Assembly (NCBI GenBank): GCA_004335835.1
Contig: RWJK01001951.1
Coordinates: 1 to 64,000, forward strand
Source of the DNA: Scenedesmus sp. ARA3
Lineage: Eukaryota; Chlorophyta; Chlorophyceae; Sphaeropleales; Scenedesmaceae
Reading direction: 5' to 3'
Length of the DNA stretch: 64,000 nucleotides
The number at the start of each line of letters is the position of its first letter. The stretch's first letter is position 1. The notes beneath the pieces were generated by a model. It saw only the letters and a list, made by a program, of their open reading frames with translations. It was not told the origin of the DNA and ran no database searches. A program made the position numbers and the translations under genes. This document shows, piece by piece, positions 49,626-63,300 of the stretch.

Positions 49626-52600
49626 GGCTGTGAGCGCCGTGCTGAGCTGGCCCTCATGCTGCTGATGGCTGCTGCAGGTGGGCTGCCTTTGAAGCTTGGG
49701 CTCACCACACGCTCCGGGCAGCCAGCAAAGCAGCAGCCCAGGTTGAGATGGCTGTCCAGCGTGCCTTCCATAACTCGCTGGGGCACCTGCTGCTGCTGAT
49801 ACTGCCACTGTTGCTGCTGCCACAGCTGCTGCTGCTGCTGCTGCTGCTGTCGCCAGGCCTGGCTGGGAGGTGCATCTTGGATGTCCACCACTTGCAGAAA
49901 TTGTGGCGCTGCCGGCCCTGCCAGTGGATTAGGCAGCAGCTGATGCTGAACAGGCATCGAGCTGCTGCCTGCTGCACTGGTGCTGTCCGCGCGGCCAACT
50001 GGAGCCGTCGCTGTTAAGTCAGGCTGGATGACACCACCCTGCTGCTCAAATGCACCTAGGATGAGCTGGGCCAGCTCCGTCACGCCATGCTGCTGCGGCG
50101 CTGGAGCCGCTGCTGCTGCAGCATGCTGACTGTGCGGTGCCCTGAATGGTTGCTTGGTGGGACTGAAGGCAGCTGTAGTCACAGCCGATGCTACGCCAGC
50201 ACCGGCAGCAGCCGCAAGGGCCATCAGCGTGGCAGGAGACAGCGGAGCATGCTGCTGCTGCTGCTGCTGCAATGAAGGCGGCTGCACTGCATGTGTGCTG
50301 CCTGCCTGGCTGTCTGACACCTGCAGCACCACCTTGACAGGCTCTGCTGCTGCCACTGCCGCTGTCTGTGTGGCAGCCGCCATCAGCTGCTGCCGCTGCA
50401 CCGGCCCCAGGCCACCCGCCTGCACCTCTGCATCCAGCAGCGGCGCACGCGACAGCATGCGCGGCAGCAGCAGCGGCTGCTGCTGCATGGCAAGCAGTGA
50501 GGGCTCTGTTTGGATGGCGCAGCTGGCGTTGCTGCTGCCAGGTTCAACAGCAGCAACTGAGGGGTGATAAGCTGTCGTGCTTGTTGGGGCATTGACTGCA
50601 TTGGCCTGGCCTGCAAGCTGCTGTTTCCGCTGCTGCTGCTGGTTCGGCGCTGCCACAGCAGCTACCTGCTGTGGCTGCTGCTGCCTCCTCACCAGGAGTG
50701 CCTGCTCAAGCACCCCCTGCAGTGCCGTTGCAGCAGCAGCATCCAGGTCTGGCCACCCTGCTGAGCTGGCCTGTTGCTGCTCTTGCGTGGCTGCCGGCCC
50801 AATAGCAGCTGCAGTAGGCCCAACTGGCCCCTGCATCAGCCCTTGCAGCTGCCCCAGCAAGCTCAGGTGAGCTGCTGAGCCATCGCCTGCCGCTGCTGCT
50901 GTGCCCTGTTGTTGAGCGCTGGCTGTTGCTGCTGCACTGGTGCGTGTTGACCTGTTCCTGGCCTTCAATTGCTGCAGCAGCGCCCACTTCTTGCTCACAG
51001 CTGACTTCCTGGGGCTCTTGACAGGGCTGCCGCCTGCGTGGCGCTGCTGCAAGCGCTGCCGCTGGTAGCTGAGCGGTGTGCCACGATGCTGCACCCTCAG
51101 CTGCTGCTGCTGCTGGCCTGCTGCAGCATCAGCTGTGCCTGCTGCTGCTTGTGAGTCCAGCGGTTGGCCAGCGGCAGCTGCAGCCTGTGCAACTGGAGCA
51201 GCAGCAGCGGCAGGTACTGTCTCAGCCTGCTGGCCTGCATCCAAGCTGGCGCCTTGCTGCTGCTGCTGCAGTGGAGCATTGATGTGCTGCACAGCAGCTG
51301 TACTGTCAAATTGCACTGCCTGCTGCCATGGAGCAAGCTGCTGCTGCTGCTGCTGCTGCTGAGTGCTTGTTGCCGCTGCCTCGCCCTGCAAGGAGCGCAG
51401 CAGTGCTGCAGCGCGCCTGCCTGCAGTCAAGCTCTGCCCTTGCCCATCCGTCCCCACGCTTGCACCAGCACCTGTGCCAGCATGACCTGCACTACCAGCA
51501 TGCCCTGCGCCCCACGGAGGCACAACTGCTGCTGCTGCACCAACATGCTGTTGGCTATGCCCCCAACCTGACTGGCCTGACGGCAGCGGCAAGCTGCCAT
51601 CATGCTGCTGCTGTAAGGTGGCTTGGCTGGCAGTTGCTGTGTGCTGCAGTGTGCGCACCACAAGCGGCTGCAGGGGCTGGGCCTGCGGCTGGGTGGGGAA
51701 GCGCAGCAGGCGTGGTGCTGAGGGCTCCCATGGTGGGCCTGCAGCGGCTGCAGGTGGGCTGCTTGCTTGCTGCCTCCAAGCAGTGTCAGGCCCCCAGCCA
51801 CTGCCAAACAGCTGCTGCTGCTGCTGCTGCCCTTGCTGTTCCTCAGCTGGGACAGGCTGCTCTGGTGGCAATTGGTTCGGCGCCAGCTGTGATGGCCGCA
51901 GAAGGCGCACATACGTAGCTGCAGGCAAAAGCAACAAACACATGGTAGACGGATGTTGTGGCGGAACTATTGGCGCGTTTTTGTGACTTTAAGCTCATAC
52001 CCAACAAGCTGCCGCACATGAAGATGCAGCACAAGTATGATACCAAAGCTTTGCACTCATTTTACGCAGTATACTGCTGCAGTGTCTGATACACCTCTTG
52101 TCGGCTCACCTCGCTCTGGCTGCAGTAGCTTCACATCAGCCGCCGCCACAATGCACTTGGCTGACGCACCACGCTGATTCCCCAACATGTGCCCTGCCAT
52201 GTGGTGCCTCATGCTGCTGGGTGGGGGGCCCAGCTGCAGTGCTGCATGCTGCAGGCTCGGCAGCTGCACAGGAAAAGAGAATTGCTCCTGCTCAGCATCC
52301 TGCTGCCACTCCTTGTCAGCATCACTTGACGACAAGCTGTCAAGGTGCCACTGCCCGGCCCTGGACTGCTGCTGCGATTGCTGCTGCTGTCGGCGTGCCT
52401 TACGCCGAGTACCAAGCTGCGTTTCGGCCGTATGCAGTGTGGTGTCCATCAACAGGCGTTGCTGCTGCTGCTGCTGCCTGGCAGCTCTGCTGGGGCTACC
52501 CTGAGGCAACAGGCTACTTGCGCTGCCATGCATGTCAACCAGGCTGGGCTCAGCCTGCCAGCCAGCTGCCAAACCCTGCTGCTGCTGCTCATGACTGCCA

Positions 52601-53954
52601 TCAGGCGTCACAGCAGCCGCCCTGCCCAGCGCACTGCTGCCAGCAGCCCGTGCCGCCAGGGCTTGCAAGCTGCCCAGCTGGCTTGGGCTAGCAGGCAGTG
52701 TGGCAGCATCAGCAGGACCATTGTTGGCTGTCTCCAAGCCCTGCCGCTGCTGCTGCTGCTGTTGTGCTGCCGCAGTGGCTGCAGCTGCAGGCTGTTCCTG
52801 TATGCTGCTGGGGTGTATCCAGCCTGCTGCTGGGCTGCCTCCCTCTGGCCCAGCTGCGCTTGCTGCATCAACCGGGGTTGTTGCAGAACTATCTGCGTCG
52901 GTGTGTTCAGGATCATTTTGGTGCTCCTGCTGCTGTGCCGTTGCCCCCTGCGCCTTCTGCTGCTCGCACCTGATTGCTGCAGCAGCCATCCTTGCAGGGC
53001 TGCCAGCGCTGCCGGCCAGCATGCGTGCCTTGGCAGCACACGCAGCAGGAGACCAGGGCGCACGCAGCACCTGGCTGCCTGCTGAAGCATTACCGCCACC
53101 AGCCACACTGTTATCGCTGCTGCGTGCCAGTTGCTGAACAGTGTGCACGGCACTTGGAGCTGCTGCAGAGGCATGTGTGCTTGGACTCTGCTGCTGTTGA
53201 GCTGCACCGCGTGCTGGTGAGCGCTCGCCCAAGAACTCCTCCAAGCAGCCAGCAATGCGCTGCATGCTGCTCGCCAACACATCCAGCGCAGGCGATCCTG
53301 GCGATGCAGCTGCTGCTGTGGCTGCAGCAACCGCTGCGGCAGCGGCAGCTGCGATCGCCGATGGAGGGCTGCCAGGGATATCGGTTGAGCTGGCACCAGC
53401 GACGTTTCGCTGCCGCTGCTGCTGCTGCTGTTCTTGCAGCATTACACCTGAGCTGCTGCGCGCAGTTAATCCCACATATGCTGCCACAACATCATCAGCA
53501 GCACCAGCAGCTGGCGGACCTCCACGGTGCTGCGGGATGCCACCTGTTAGGCTGAGATCTGCTGGGCTGCTGGGGCAGCTGTGTGCCCCTGCATGGTCCT
53601 CAGCTGTGAACATGTTGGGGCTGTTAGACAGAGGCGTGACAGGGCAGCTGGAGCTGGCAGCAGCTGCATCTGCTGCTGCTTCTGCGCCGTGCTTGCGGCT
53701 GCCGTCCTTGCTTGGGCTTCGTGATCGCTGCAGGAAAGAGAAGAAGCCGTGGTGCTTCTTGACCGGAGACTGCTGCTCCTTCTGGCCCTGCTGCTGCAAG
53801 CGCGCTGCGGCACTCTGCAGTGGCATGAACTCCTGCATCAGCTCCTGCTGCAGCTGATTGCTGCTGCTGCCATTGCTGCTGGGGCCCTGCCTGCCAAACA
53901 GCATGCGCTTCAGCAAGGGCTTGCTGTGCTGCTGCTTTGTCTCTGCAGCAGAGA

Positions 53955-53986
<32 letters not shown>

Positions 53987-56900
53987 GGTTTTGGCACATT
54001 GTTTACCTCCTCATGCAACTGGTGTGCTTGTTCCATGTGCTGTTCCGCGTCCGCTGCTGCTTGAGGCTGCTGCTGCTGACTTGTGGCGTCATCTTGGCAG
54101 TTGCCCTCAGCTGCTTGTGCCGGCGCGTCCTCTGCAGCTGCCGCTGGTGGAGCCAGCTGCCCTCCCGCTGTTGCACAGATGCTGTCATCCAGCACTGACG
54201 CCACGGCAGGGCTCCTCCAGCTCAGCCTGCTTGGGCCATGCAGCAGCATCGCCTTGCGGCTGGGGCTGGGCGTGGCCAGAGCAGCAGCAGAGGCTGCAGC
54301 TGCAGCAGGCGCCGGCTCTGCCTGCTGCTGAGGCGTCAGGTAGGTGGGGTTGGTGCATGCCGGGCTGCGCTGCGCGGCGCTGCTCAGCTGCCTGCTGGGC
54401 GCCCTGCTTGCGTCAGCGCAGTAGCTGTCAGCCCAGAATGCAGCCATGTCAGGGATGCTGCTGCTGGTCACACGGGGGCTGCCCTGCAAGCTGCCCGCCC
54501 TGGTGCCTGCACGCGTCGTCACCACACCTGGGCTGCCTGCTGCTGCTGCTGCGTTGCGGCTGGCCAGCCTGCTGAGCTGCCTGCTGCCGCCCACAGGGCT
54601 GAAGCAGCCCATGAAGTCAGACAGGTCCAGCACCTCACTGAAGTCCTCAGTGATGGCTGCATCAGGCTCCTCCCAGCCGCCTGGGCTCATAGCACCTGCT
54701 GCTGCTGCTGCTGCTGCGCCACACTCCTGCTGGCCAGCACCCGGGTGCAAGAGTTCGCTCGATGCTGCAGCTTCAGCAGCAGCAGCAGCTGCGCCAGCTC
54801 CGTGTGCCATCAGCATGGTGCGGGCTAGCTGCATCATCTGAGGTATGCTGTCGAAGCTCGTGCTGTGCCTGTGGCTGCTGCCCACCCTACTAGCGCGCTC
54901 TGGTGAGTTGGCACTCACGTGCACTTGCTGCAGTGCCTGCTGCTGCTGCTGCTGCGGGCTGTACTCGGCATACGCAGCTGATAAGAAGCTGCCAGGCGTG
55001 TCGTCTTCAGCGCCTTCAGCCACTGGCACAGCACGCAGTGCGCGCATTGACGGCGCAAACATGCCTGCTGCACCAGCCTCCAGAGGCCCGCAGGGCAGGC
55101 GTGGCAGAGCGCCCGAGCAGCTGACCTGCTGCGCTTGAGATGCGGCTGCAGCTGCTGCTGGGATGTGGACTGCTGCGGTGGCTGACACCTGCAGGCTGGG
55201 CTGGTAGCCTGCCTGCACCCTGCAGCAGCATACGCAAAACACCAGCGGACCATAAGCATACCACACGGCTCGAAAAATAGCCAAAAGGCTAACAAGAGAG
55301 CTGGCACGCCCTTGATAATTTTTGAATCTAACAGCAAAGGTTTGACCGAAGCTGCAACAGCCATACACCAAGCTGCCAACGCCCTCACCTGGCAAGTTCG
55401 GCCTGCGGCACTGACGTTACCTCAGACTGCGCAGCCGCCGCTGGCGTGCCGCACTGGTTCACAGTGATGCTGCCGCTGCTGCTGCACCTGCTGCTGCTGT
55501 ACGGCTCACTGGGCCCAGGCACCTGCGTCCACAAGCTGGCTGCGTGCTCCGCACTCAGCAGCAGCAGGCCCTTGTTGCTCCTGTTGCTGTGTGAGGGCTG
55601 CGCCATGGACAGCTCTGCTGCAGAGAAGCTGCGCTGCAGCGTGGGTGCAGGCTCCTGCTTGGCTGCTGATGCGGGGCTGCCGCCAAACTTGGACGCATCC
55701 TTCACTGGGCTCAAGCCCTGCGCGGCAGCAGCAGCAGCAGCACTCACGCTCGGCCTCAAACGCATGCTTATGAAGCTACTCACAGCCGGCCTTGGCAGCG
55801 CTTGAGAACATGAGAATGTTGGAAACACAGCAGTGCACCATTTCTTGGTGCTGGCCTGGCAGCACCCACCTGTGACAAGATGTTGATGAACTCCGGCAGG
55901 TGCGCCTTGAAGATCTCATCCAGCCGCTGCTGCGCCTCCGCATTCAGCGCCTGCGGGCTGCTGCTGCTGCTGTCTGCTGCACCTAACGCACCACTGGGGG
56001 CCCACACAGCTGGCGGCTGATCAGCAGCTGTAACCATTGCTGCATAGTCAGCTACTGCCCCGCTGCTGCTGCTAGCGGCGGCATCGTCCTCTCTGGCCTC
56101 TGCCAAGGGGCCTGGCCTGCGCCGCTGGTGGCGTGCTGCTGGCTGGCCAGTAGCCACATGCTGGCAGGAGCTGCTGCTGCTGCTGGGGCTGGGCCAGCGA
56201 CAAGCTGCCCGCAGCCGCTGCAGCCACTTGGCACTACGTTTGCTGCTGCTGCTGCTGCTGCTGACAGTGCCTGGCGTATACGTTTTGAAAGAAGCTGATG
56301 CCACTGCAGCTTTATACCCTGCACTGCTGAGCTGGCTGAGCTCTGCCGCTTCACCCAAGGGCTGCGGCCTGTGAAGTGAGGCACCAGAGCTGTGGTGTCG
56401 GCTGTTGCTGTGCTTTGCTGGAGCTGCAGTATCAGGTTGAGTGCTCCGTGAGGCGTCGGCTTGCTGCAGCTGCCCTGGCATCACAGGTTTGTCCCTGCTG
56501 CTGGGTGCTGTACCTGCCGCTGCAGTGCTAAGCTTGCTGTTGCTACTGCCTGCTGCTGCGGTGTGCTTCTTGTTGACCTTGGGAGTCCCTGATTTGCTGG
56601 CTGCTGGGCTGCCATGCTGAGCAACCTGCAGCTGCGGCGGCCTGGGCCTGCTCATTTGCTGTTGCTGCTGCATCAACGACCGCTCACAGATGGCTGCACT
56701 CACGCTGCATGTTGCGTCACCAGCTGTTGCTTGCTCTTCCCAGCTTGGTACGCCCCCCTGCGCCGTCGCTGTGTCAGCCTCAGCTGTGTGAGCTTTGAAT
56801 GACAGCCCTAACGCACCCAGGGCTCCCCCAAAGCTGCTCCGGCGTTGCTGCTGGTCTATGCCCAGCCTCCACACCTCGCTCGACTGGCTGCGGAACAGGC

Positions 56901-57350
56901 TGCGCGCCCTGGGGCCTGCCCCGGCTGTGGACGCCTGCTGCTGCTGCAGGTGGTGCTGCAGCGGAGAGAACTGCCAGCCTGGGGGAGAGCCGCGGGCCCC
57001 ACCCAGTGGCGAGGCCAGCGCAGTGCCTGGCATGCTCATGTGCAGCGACTCAACACGCACTGCACCTGAGCCGTGTTTGTGCTGCCGCGGCAAGCTTGCC
57101 GCCTGCAAGCTGCCAGGGCTAGTGAGCAGCTGCTGCTGCCGCTGCTGCTTGCTGCTGCCTGCTGGGGCCTCAACTGGGCTGCTGGGGCTGACAGCCCTTG
57201 AGCTTCCCTGTGGTGAGTGGATTGATAAGTAGAAGGGCTCCAGGTCACCAGACAGTGCGGCCAGTGGGTTGTCCCAGTGGCGAGCGCTGCTGGGCTGTGC
57301 TGCCAGCCTGCTGTTGGCGCCAGCTACAGCTGAGGGGCTGCACGCGCCAT

Positions 57351-57384
<34 letters not shown>

Positions 57385-60300
57385 CGAGCGCTGAGGTGGC
57401 ACGCTGAAGCTGCTGCTGGGCAGCAGGAACTCATCAAAGCCTGCAGCAGCAAGCGACCTGCCAGACAGCCTGCCTGGCTTTAAGTTGCTGCTGCCAGCAG
57501 CCAAGCAGCTGCCAATGGACCACCTGCTGGTGCTGCCCAGCGCTGCACGCATGTCTTGTGCCAGGCTCTTGTCCCGCCGCGCTGAGATGTGCTGCTGCTG
57601 CCATGCTGCTGCTGCGGCACGCAGTGACGCGGCAGCTGCTGCGTAGCGCTCGGCCGCTGGCTCAGCACAGTCCTCTGCCAGGCCGTGCTCCTGGCCAAGC
57701 TCATGTGCTTGCTGCTGTATATGCTGCTGCTGGCGCATGCTGTGGCTCCCCAGCAGCACTGCAGCCAGCGCCAGGGAGGCTGAGGTGGCACTGGCCTCTG
57801 GCGCATCAGCCAGCGGGTGCACCAGGCAGGCTTGCAGGCCAGGTACAGCATGCCTGCGCAGCAAGGGGTGCAGAGCACGGCACATAAGCACTAATGCGCT
57901 GCAGGGCTGCTGTGTTTGCAGTAAGTATCAGCACGCAGACACTGAGTGGCTGCAAGTTTATTCCTATACACTACATAATCAATGAGACGTAAGCAACCCG
58001 GCCACCGTCCACTGCCACTCACATGTGTGACTGCAGGCATGCAGCGCCATGCTGCTGCACAGCCACCAGCGCACTGTGCAGGTAGCTGCCGCCGTATTCG
58101 TGTAGGTTGCCCTTGGCAGCAGCTGCTGCAGCTGACTGCAGTCCCTGCAAGAAGCTCTGGCGCAGTTGCCAGGGCTGCAGCAGTGCAGGTAAAAAGGATA
58201 TGAGCAGTAGTGTGACATACGCTTGCTCCGCCAGCCAGCACTATTTTGACATTTGGAGCAGGAGCACACAGCCTGAGTTGCGTACGCTATTTTGCAGCAG
58301 GTGACAGCTGCCAGCTCTGGCACACCGCTCCGCCTCACCTGCTGCTGCTGCAGTTGTTGGCAACCATCTTCCGCTGCTGTGACCTGCAGCTTGTGCAGCT
58401 GGTCAGCGCTGCGAGGCAGTGCACCCCCACAGCAGCTCTGCAGCACCTCCTGCAGCTGTTGTACATGCTGCTGCGTCAGCAGGCTGCCTAAGCTGGCAAA
58501 TTCTGACAGTACTGCCTGCTGCACCTGTGCAGGCTTGTGTACGCCATCGGCTGCTGCCAGAGCAATGGCATAGCTTGCATCAGAGCACGCCCCGACCACC
58601 ACCTGCACATGCAGTGCCCACATACACATTGTCAGCAGCCGTATGGTAGGTTTGGCAATAGTTGCCAAGACAGCAGGCACATCAGTGAACAGCAATGCCA
58701 TAAGCTCCACCTTGCTGCATGGGGCAAGCTCAATCTACACACCTGCACTTCAACACCCCAATACACATGCCTCGTACCTGCTGGCGGCAGTGCAGCAGCC
58801 AAGCGACATTGGCTGTCAGCTGCACTGCCTCCTGCACACTTGCGCCTGCGACCTCCTGCTGCCACCAGGGCCGCGCACAGTCCTGCTCCCGCAGCTGCAC
58901 CCTGCTGCTGCATGCGTCTGCAGCAGCTGTTGCCTGCACTGCCCAGCCGTGCGCAGCCTCATGCAGCAGCTCTGCGGTGCTGTGGCTGCCAGCAACCTGT
59001 GCCACGAGCAGTACTGCTGCGCTGAGGACTTGCACATCGCACAGCACTGCTACCTCTGCCAGCACTGCCGAGTCAGCCCTTGTCAGCACCTGCTGCTGCT
59101 GTGTGCCTGTGCAAGCGCCCAGGAGGCCGGCGGCTAGCAGCTGCTGTTGCAGTAGAGGGCCCCAAGCTTCAGCAGTGAACGGGGCTCCTGCTGCTGCCAG
59201 CGCCTTGCTGAAGCGTGCCTGCACAAGTCACCGAAAACAAGCACGCAAACACAAGTGATGGTATGGCGAACACCGTGTATGTGTTGCTCAGGTAAAACTT
59301 TTTCAAACAGCAGAGCAAAGCACAGGCTCAGAAAGGCAGCAGCATTGCAGCTGTTGCTCACCTGGTCAAGTGCTGCACCAGCATGGCTAGTTTTTAGCTG
59401 CAAAGCTGCCAGCAGCTGCACCAGCTGCTGCACCATGCCATGTCCCAGCACTGCCCCTGCAGCCTGGTGGTAGGCGGCCGCCTGCTCTGCCTCGCCAGCA
59501 GCAGCCTGCATGCGCTGCGCTGCTGGGGCTGCCATTGCTGCCGGCAGTGCTCGCTGCAGCAGCAGCTGCAACAGGACCGTCTGCAGGCTGTGCTGCTGCA
59601 GGCACCCAGTGTCTGGGCTGCATGCTGCTGCTGGGACTACTGGCAATGACAGGACGCGCAGCGCTAAACAGCGGCACAGCAGTCCAAGCACCTGCAAACA
59701 ACATGAAACAGCTACATCAGTATGCTGCAGCTGCCGTGTGTACACTAGCTCAGCAAGCTATTGAGCACATGCTTACACCTGCCCTGTCACGATGGATGTC
59801 AGATGCAGCGGTGACACATCTAGTGCTTGCAGGATAACTATGATCCTGCAGCTCTGAGAGCTTCAGCACAGCCAGCAATCAGCAGCACAGCCAACTTACC
59901 TTGGCTACCAGCTGCTGCAGGCACAGGTGGCCAGCAGCCCACAGGCTTGCTGCTGTGGCAGCCACTGCCACTGCCCGCTGAGCAAGCGCCGTAGCCTGGC
60001 ATTGCTGGTCCATGCAGTGCTGCCACAGCACCGACCTGCACCACATAAGCAGCGCAGCGCATGTGCCGGGTCAGCCTGGTGTCCAGCACCCCCCAAGTGC
60101 AACAATCATGAGCTCAGTAAGGCGAAAGAGGAGCACAATGAAGAGGCATGAACGCCTTGCTCAATAACCTGTGCAGGCAGCGGCGTACTGCTCCACTTGC
60201 CTGGCAGCAACATTGAAAGCTTCAGCCAGGCTGCCGCTCATCTGTAGCTCCCTGATCAGCCTGCTGCAGCTGCATGCCAGCACTGCTGCATGCTGCCATA

Positions 60301-63300
60301 TGACCATGCCTGACGCGCTGCTGCTGCTGCCAGCACTGCCACCAGCAGCAGGCAGCACTGTGTGCGCCACTGCGTCTGTGAACAGCTGTGGCAGGTCTTC
60401 AGGTAGCGGCACGCCTGCAGCTTCTGCAGCCAGCACTTCTGATAACAGCAGCAGGCCTGCTGCCCTGGCTGCTGCATCCCTCAGCACATGCAGCGAGCTT
60501 GCTGGCCAGCAGCTGCTGTTGCTGCAGTGCGGCATGCCTGCCAGGTTGCCCTGCTGGGGCAGGGATGCCAGGATGGGGCCCGGCAGCAGCTCAACAGCCA
60601 TGCCAGCTGAGAGGTCCCACTTGCCCTGCATGCACCACAGCAGTGAACTTTCAGCTGCAGCCGTACTTCACGTAAGATGGTGGTGAGGCAACCATTGCTC
60701 AACAAGGTTGATGCGGCTCAGTTGGTGCTGCAGGCAGCATAAAGCAGCAGGGTACCCCGCTTAGATGGCTGTGTTTGCACAACACCTGCTTGTTGCCACC
60801 TACCTGCTGTTCACTGTGTTTGAGCCATTTGCTCCAGTGCAGTGGCGTGGGAAAGATGCAGGGCAGCCGAGGTGGCCCTTGGCAACCTGCTGCTGTGCCT
60901 CCCGCATCGCGCACCGCTGCCAGCAGCACATCACCCATCAGGCCTGTAAGTGCAGCTGCTAGTCTCATAGCAACTTGTAGCAGTGGATGCTGCTGCTGCA
61001 GCTCTGCTGCTTCTATCCCTGCTGCTGCAGGGGGTGCAGGTGCTGTGTCAGCTGACAACTCTGCTGTGACGGAGCCGAGGCCAGACTGCCCGCTACCTGC
61101 GGCTGCTGATATGCTGGCGTCTGCCTCTGCTGGGGTGTTGCTGGATTGGCCTGACATGCTGGAGGCCCGCCATGCCTGCTGTGCCTCAAAAACATCCTGC
61201 AGCAGCTGCTGCAGCACGGCGAGCGCCTCCTGCAGTTTGTACTGGCACAGCAGCAGCTGCACAGCAACACCAGCGGAACGCAAGGAAGTTATGTGAACAG
61301 CTAAAAACAATCTGCCCAATTGAGAGGAGCAGCGTCAGGTAGCTGCACTGTAGAAAGCTTGCGCACCCATGAGCCCTGCACGATGTGCTGCCACTGCAGC
61401 CTAGCTGTGTAACATAAGCTCATTACCATGCACACTGCAGCTCACCGAGACTAGATGACCAGCTGCCAGTGGCAGGGCCTCCGAGTAAGCAGCCTCGCTC
61501 TCCTGGAACTTGCCAGCCAGGAATGCTTCATCACCAGCAGCTAGCTGCTGCCAGAAGCTGTCCTCCATGGCGGTTGCTGCAGACCCCTCCTGCTGGAGCT
61601 GACTTGACAGCTGCGCCTGCTGCTCAACACCACCAGCACTCCCTGCTGGACAAAGTTGCTGCTGTGCCTGCTCTGTGTGGCAATGCAACAGTGGGTTGAC
61701 TGCCATTGCCACACCCTGTAGGATGTCATCTGCATGTTTGCTGCTGTGCGTGCTGCTGCCGCCGCTGCTGCTTAGTGGTGGGCCTGCAGTCATGCAGCAG
61801 CACAGTCCAGAGACCAATGAGCAACAGACTGCAAGCCAACCACACCACATGCCGCAACTTGTTGATATAATATCAAAGAGTTATGCAGTGATCAACGGAC
61901 ACAAACAGGTCACAGCTGTCCGCACCTTCAATGAGAGCTGAACAGCTGCTTTTATCGCCGGCAACCTCTGCTGCCACACCAATAGGCTCAGGCTGCAGGC
62001 TGGTGAGTGCCCTGCGCTGCTGCTCCGCCTGCTGCAACTGCTGCTGCTGCTTCTGCCCCTCCACCTGCTTGCTGCTGCTGCCTCTGCTGCTGTACATCAG
62101 CAGTGCCCGTGCATTCAGCGACTGGTCTATGCGGCGCTGGCTAGGGTCGGTGCCTTGGTGCAGCTCACACAGCAGCAGGTGCTGCCCATCCCAGATAGCC
62201 AGCTGGCTGCTGTGCTTCAACTTTGTGCCAACACTGCTGCTGCTGCTGCCGCATGCTTTTGTTGGAGCAGCCAGCAGGAAGTGCTGGCTGGATGCAGACA
62301 CGACGTGGGCTTGGCTGCTTGTGGCTGCCAGCAGCGTGTTGAAGTGCAGCTGCAGGCTGGGCTTGAAGGTGATGGTCATGCCGGCCTGGGCAGCAGCAGG
62401 CATGCAGTGGCGCAGTCAAGGCACAGCAGCAGTGCCACATCAGGCTGGAGTTAGCACAAGACCACCGAAACGAACGGCAGAGCAGGCACGCTGGCCTGCT
62501 AGCGGCATGCAGGCAAGCAAATGCCCTTTGATTAGCGAAACGGCTGAACACCGGCAGCATACAGTCACGCAAATGCAGCTGTCCTGGCAGCAGGGCTCAC
62601 CATGTCCATCAGCTGCAGCCGCTCCAGCACGCCAGCAGCAGCTGCCAGCACGCACAGCCGGCCGTGGCTGTCAATCACTGCCAGGGCATCTGAGCTGCGT
62701 GACACCCAGGCCAGCGAGCAGATGCGGCAGGCACCCACATGCAGCAAGCCTGCACAGGCACAGCCGCACATTGACTCAGGTGGATATTGGCAAGCAAGCC
62801 ACGCTGTGCACATCAGCCATGCAGTTCATGACAACAGCAGCCCCTGGCAGTGCAGCTGTGAGCAGTCAGCATGTGTATGCTGTGCAGTGTCACCTGTGGC
62901 TCTCTCGTCTGCCAGGTTGCTCCAGCAGCACTCCTGGACCAGCTGCACACCACTGGCAAACAGCAGCACCCATGCCCCACCAGCTGCTGAAACAGCAGCA
63001 GCGAGCCGGCAGCCTGCACGCATGTTAGCAGCAACTTTTGTTAGTCAGGATGTTACGCATAGTGGCACTACAGTCAGTATCAGGTGGCTTGCAAAGCAGT
63101 GTCATTCAGATGTGGTGTGGACGCCGCTATTGCTGTCTGCTTCACTGCTGTTGCAATCGTGCACGTATGCGCTATTGCTGTGCAGAACAGCTGAGCTGCA
63201 TACCTGTAGGGTGCCAAGACAGCAGCACTGAGGGATGACTTGCTTCATCTGCTGCTGTGCTGCTGGATGCTCCCAGCTTGGACACTGGTGAAGACAGCTG

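Noticed and set aside
55780..55828. Extension of giant-gene exon 55717-55389 upstream using acceptor near 55801
   Set aside because: That acceptor is out of phase with the preceding exon; the acceptor before 55717, after a GCTGCTGCC tract, is in phase.
60161..60188. CAG/GTTATT donor for the giant-gene exon 60625-60189
   Set aside because: It gives the wrong phase for the next exon; the donor GTACGC after 60189 fits.
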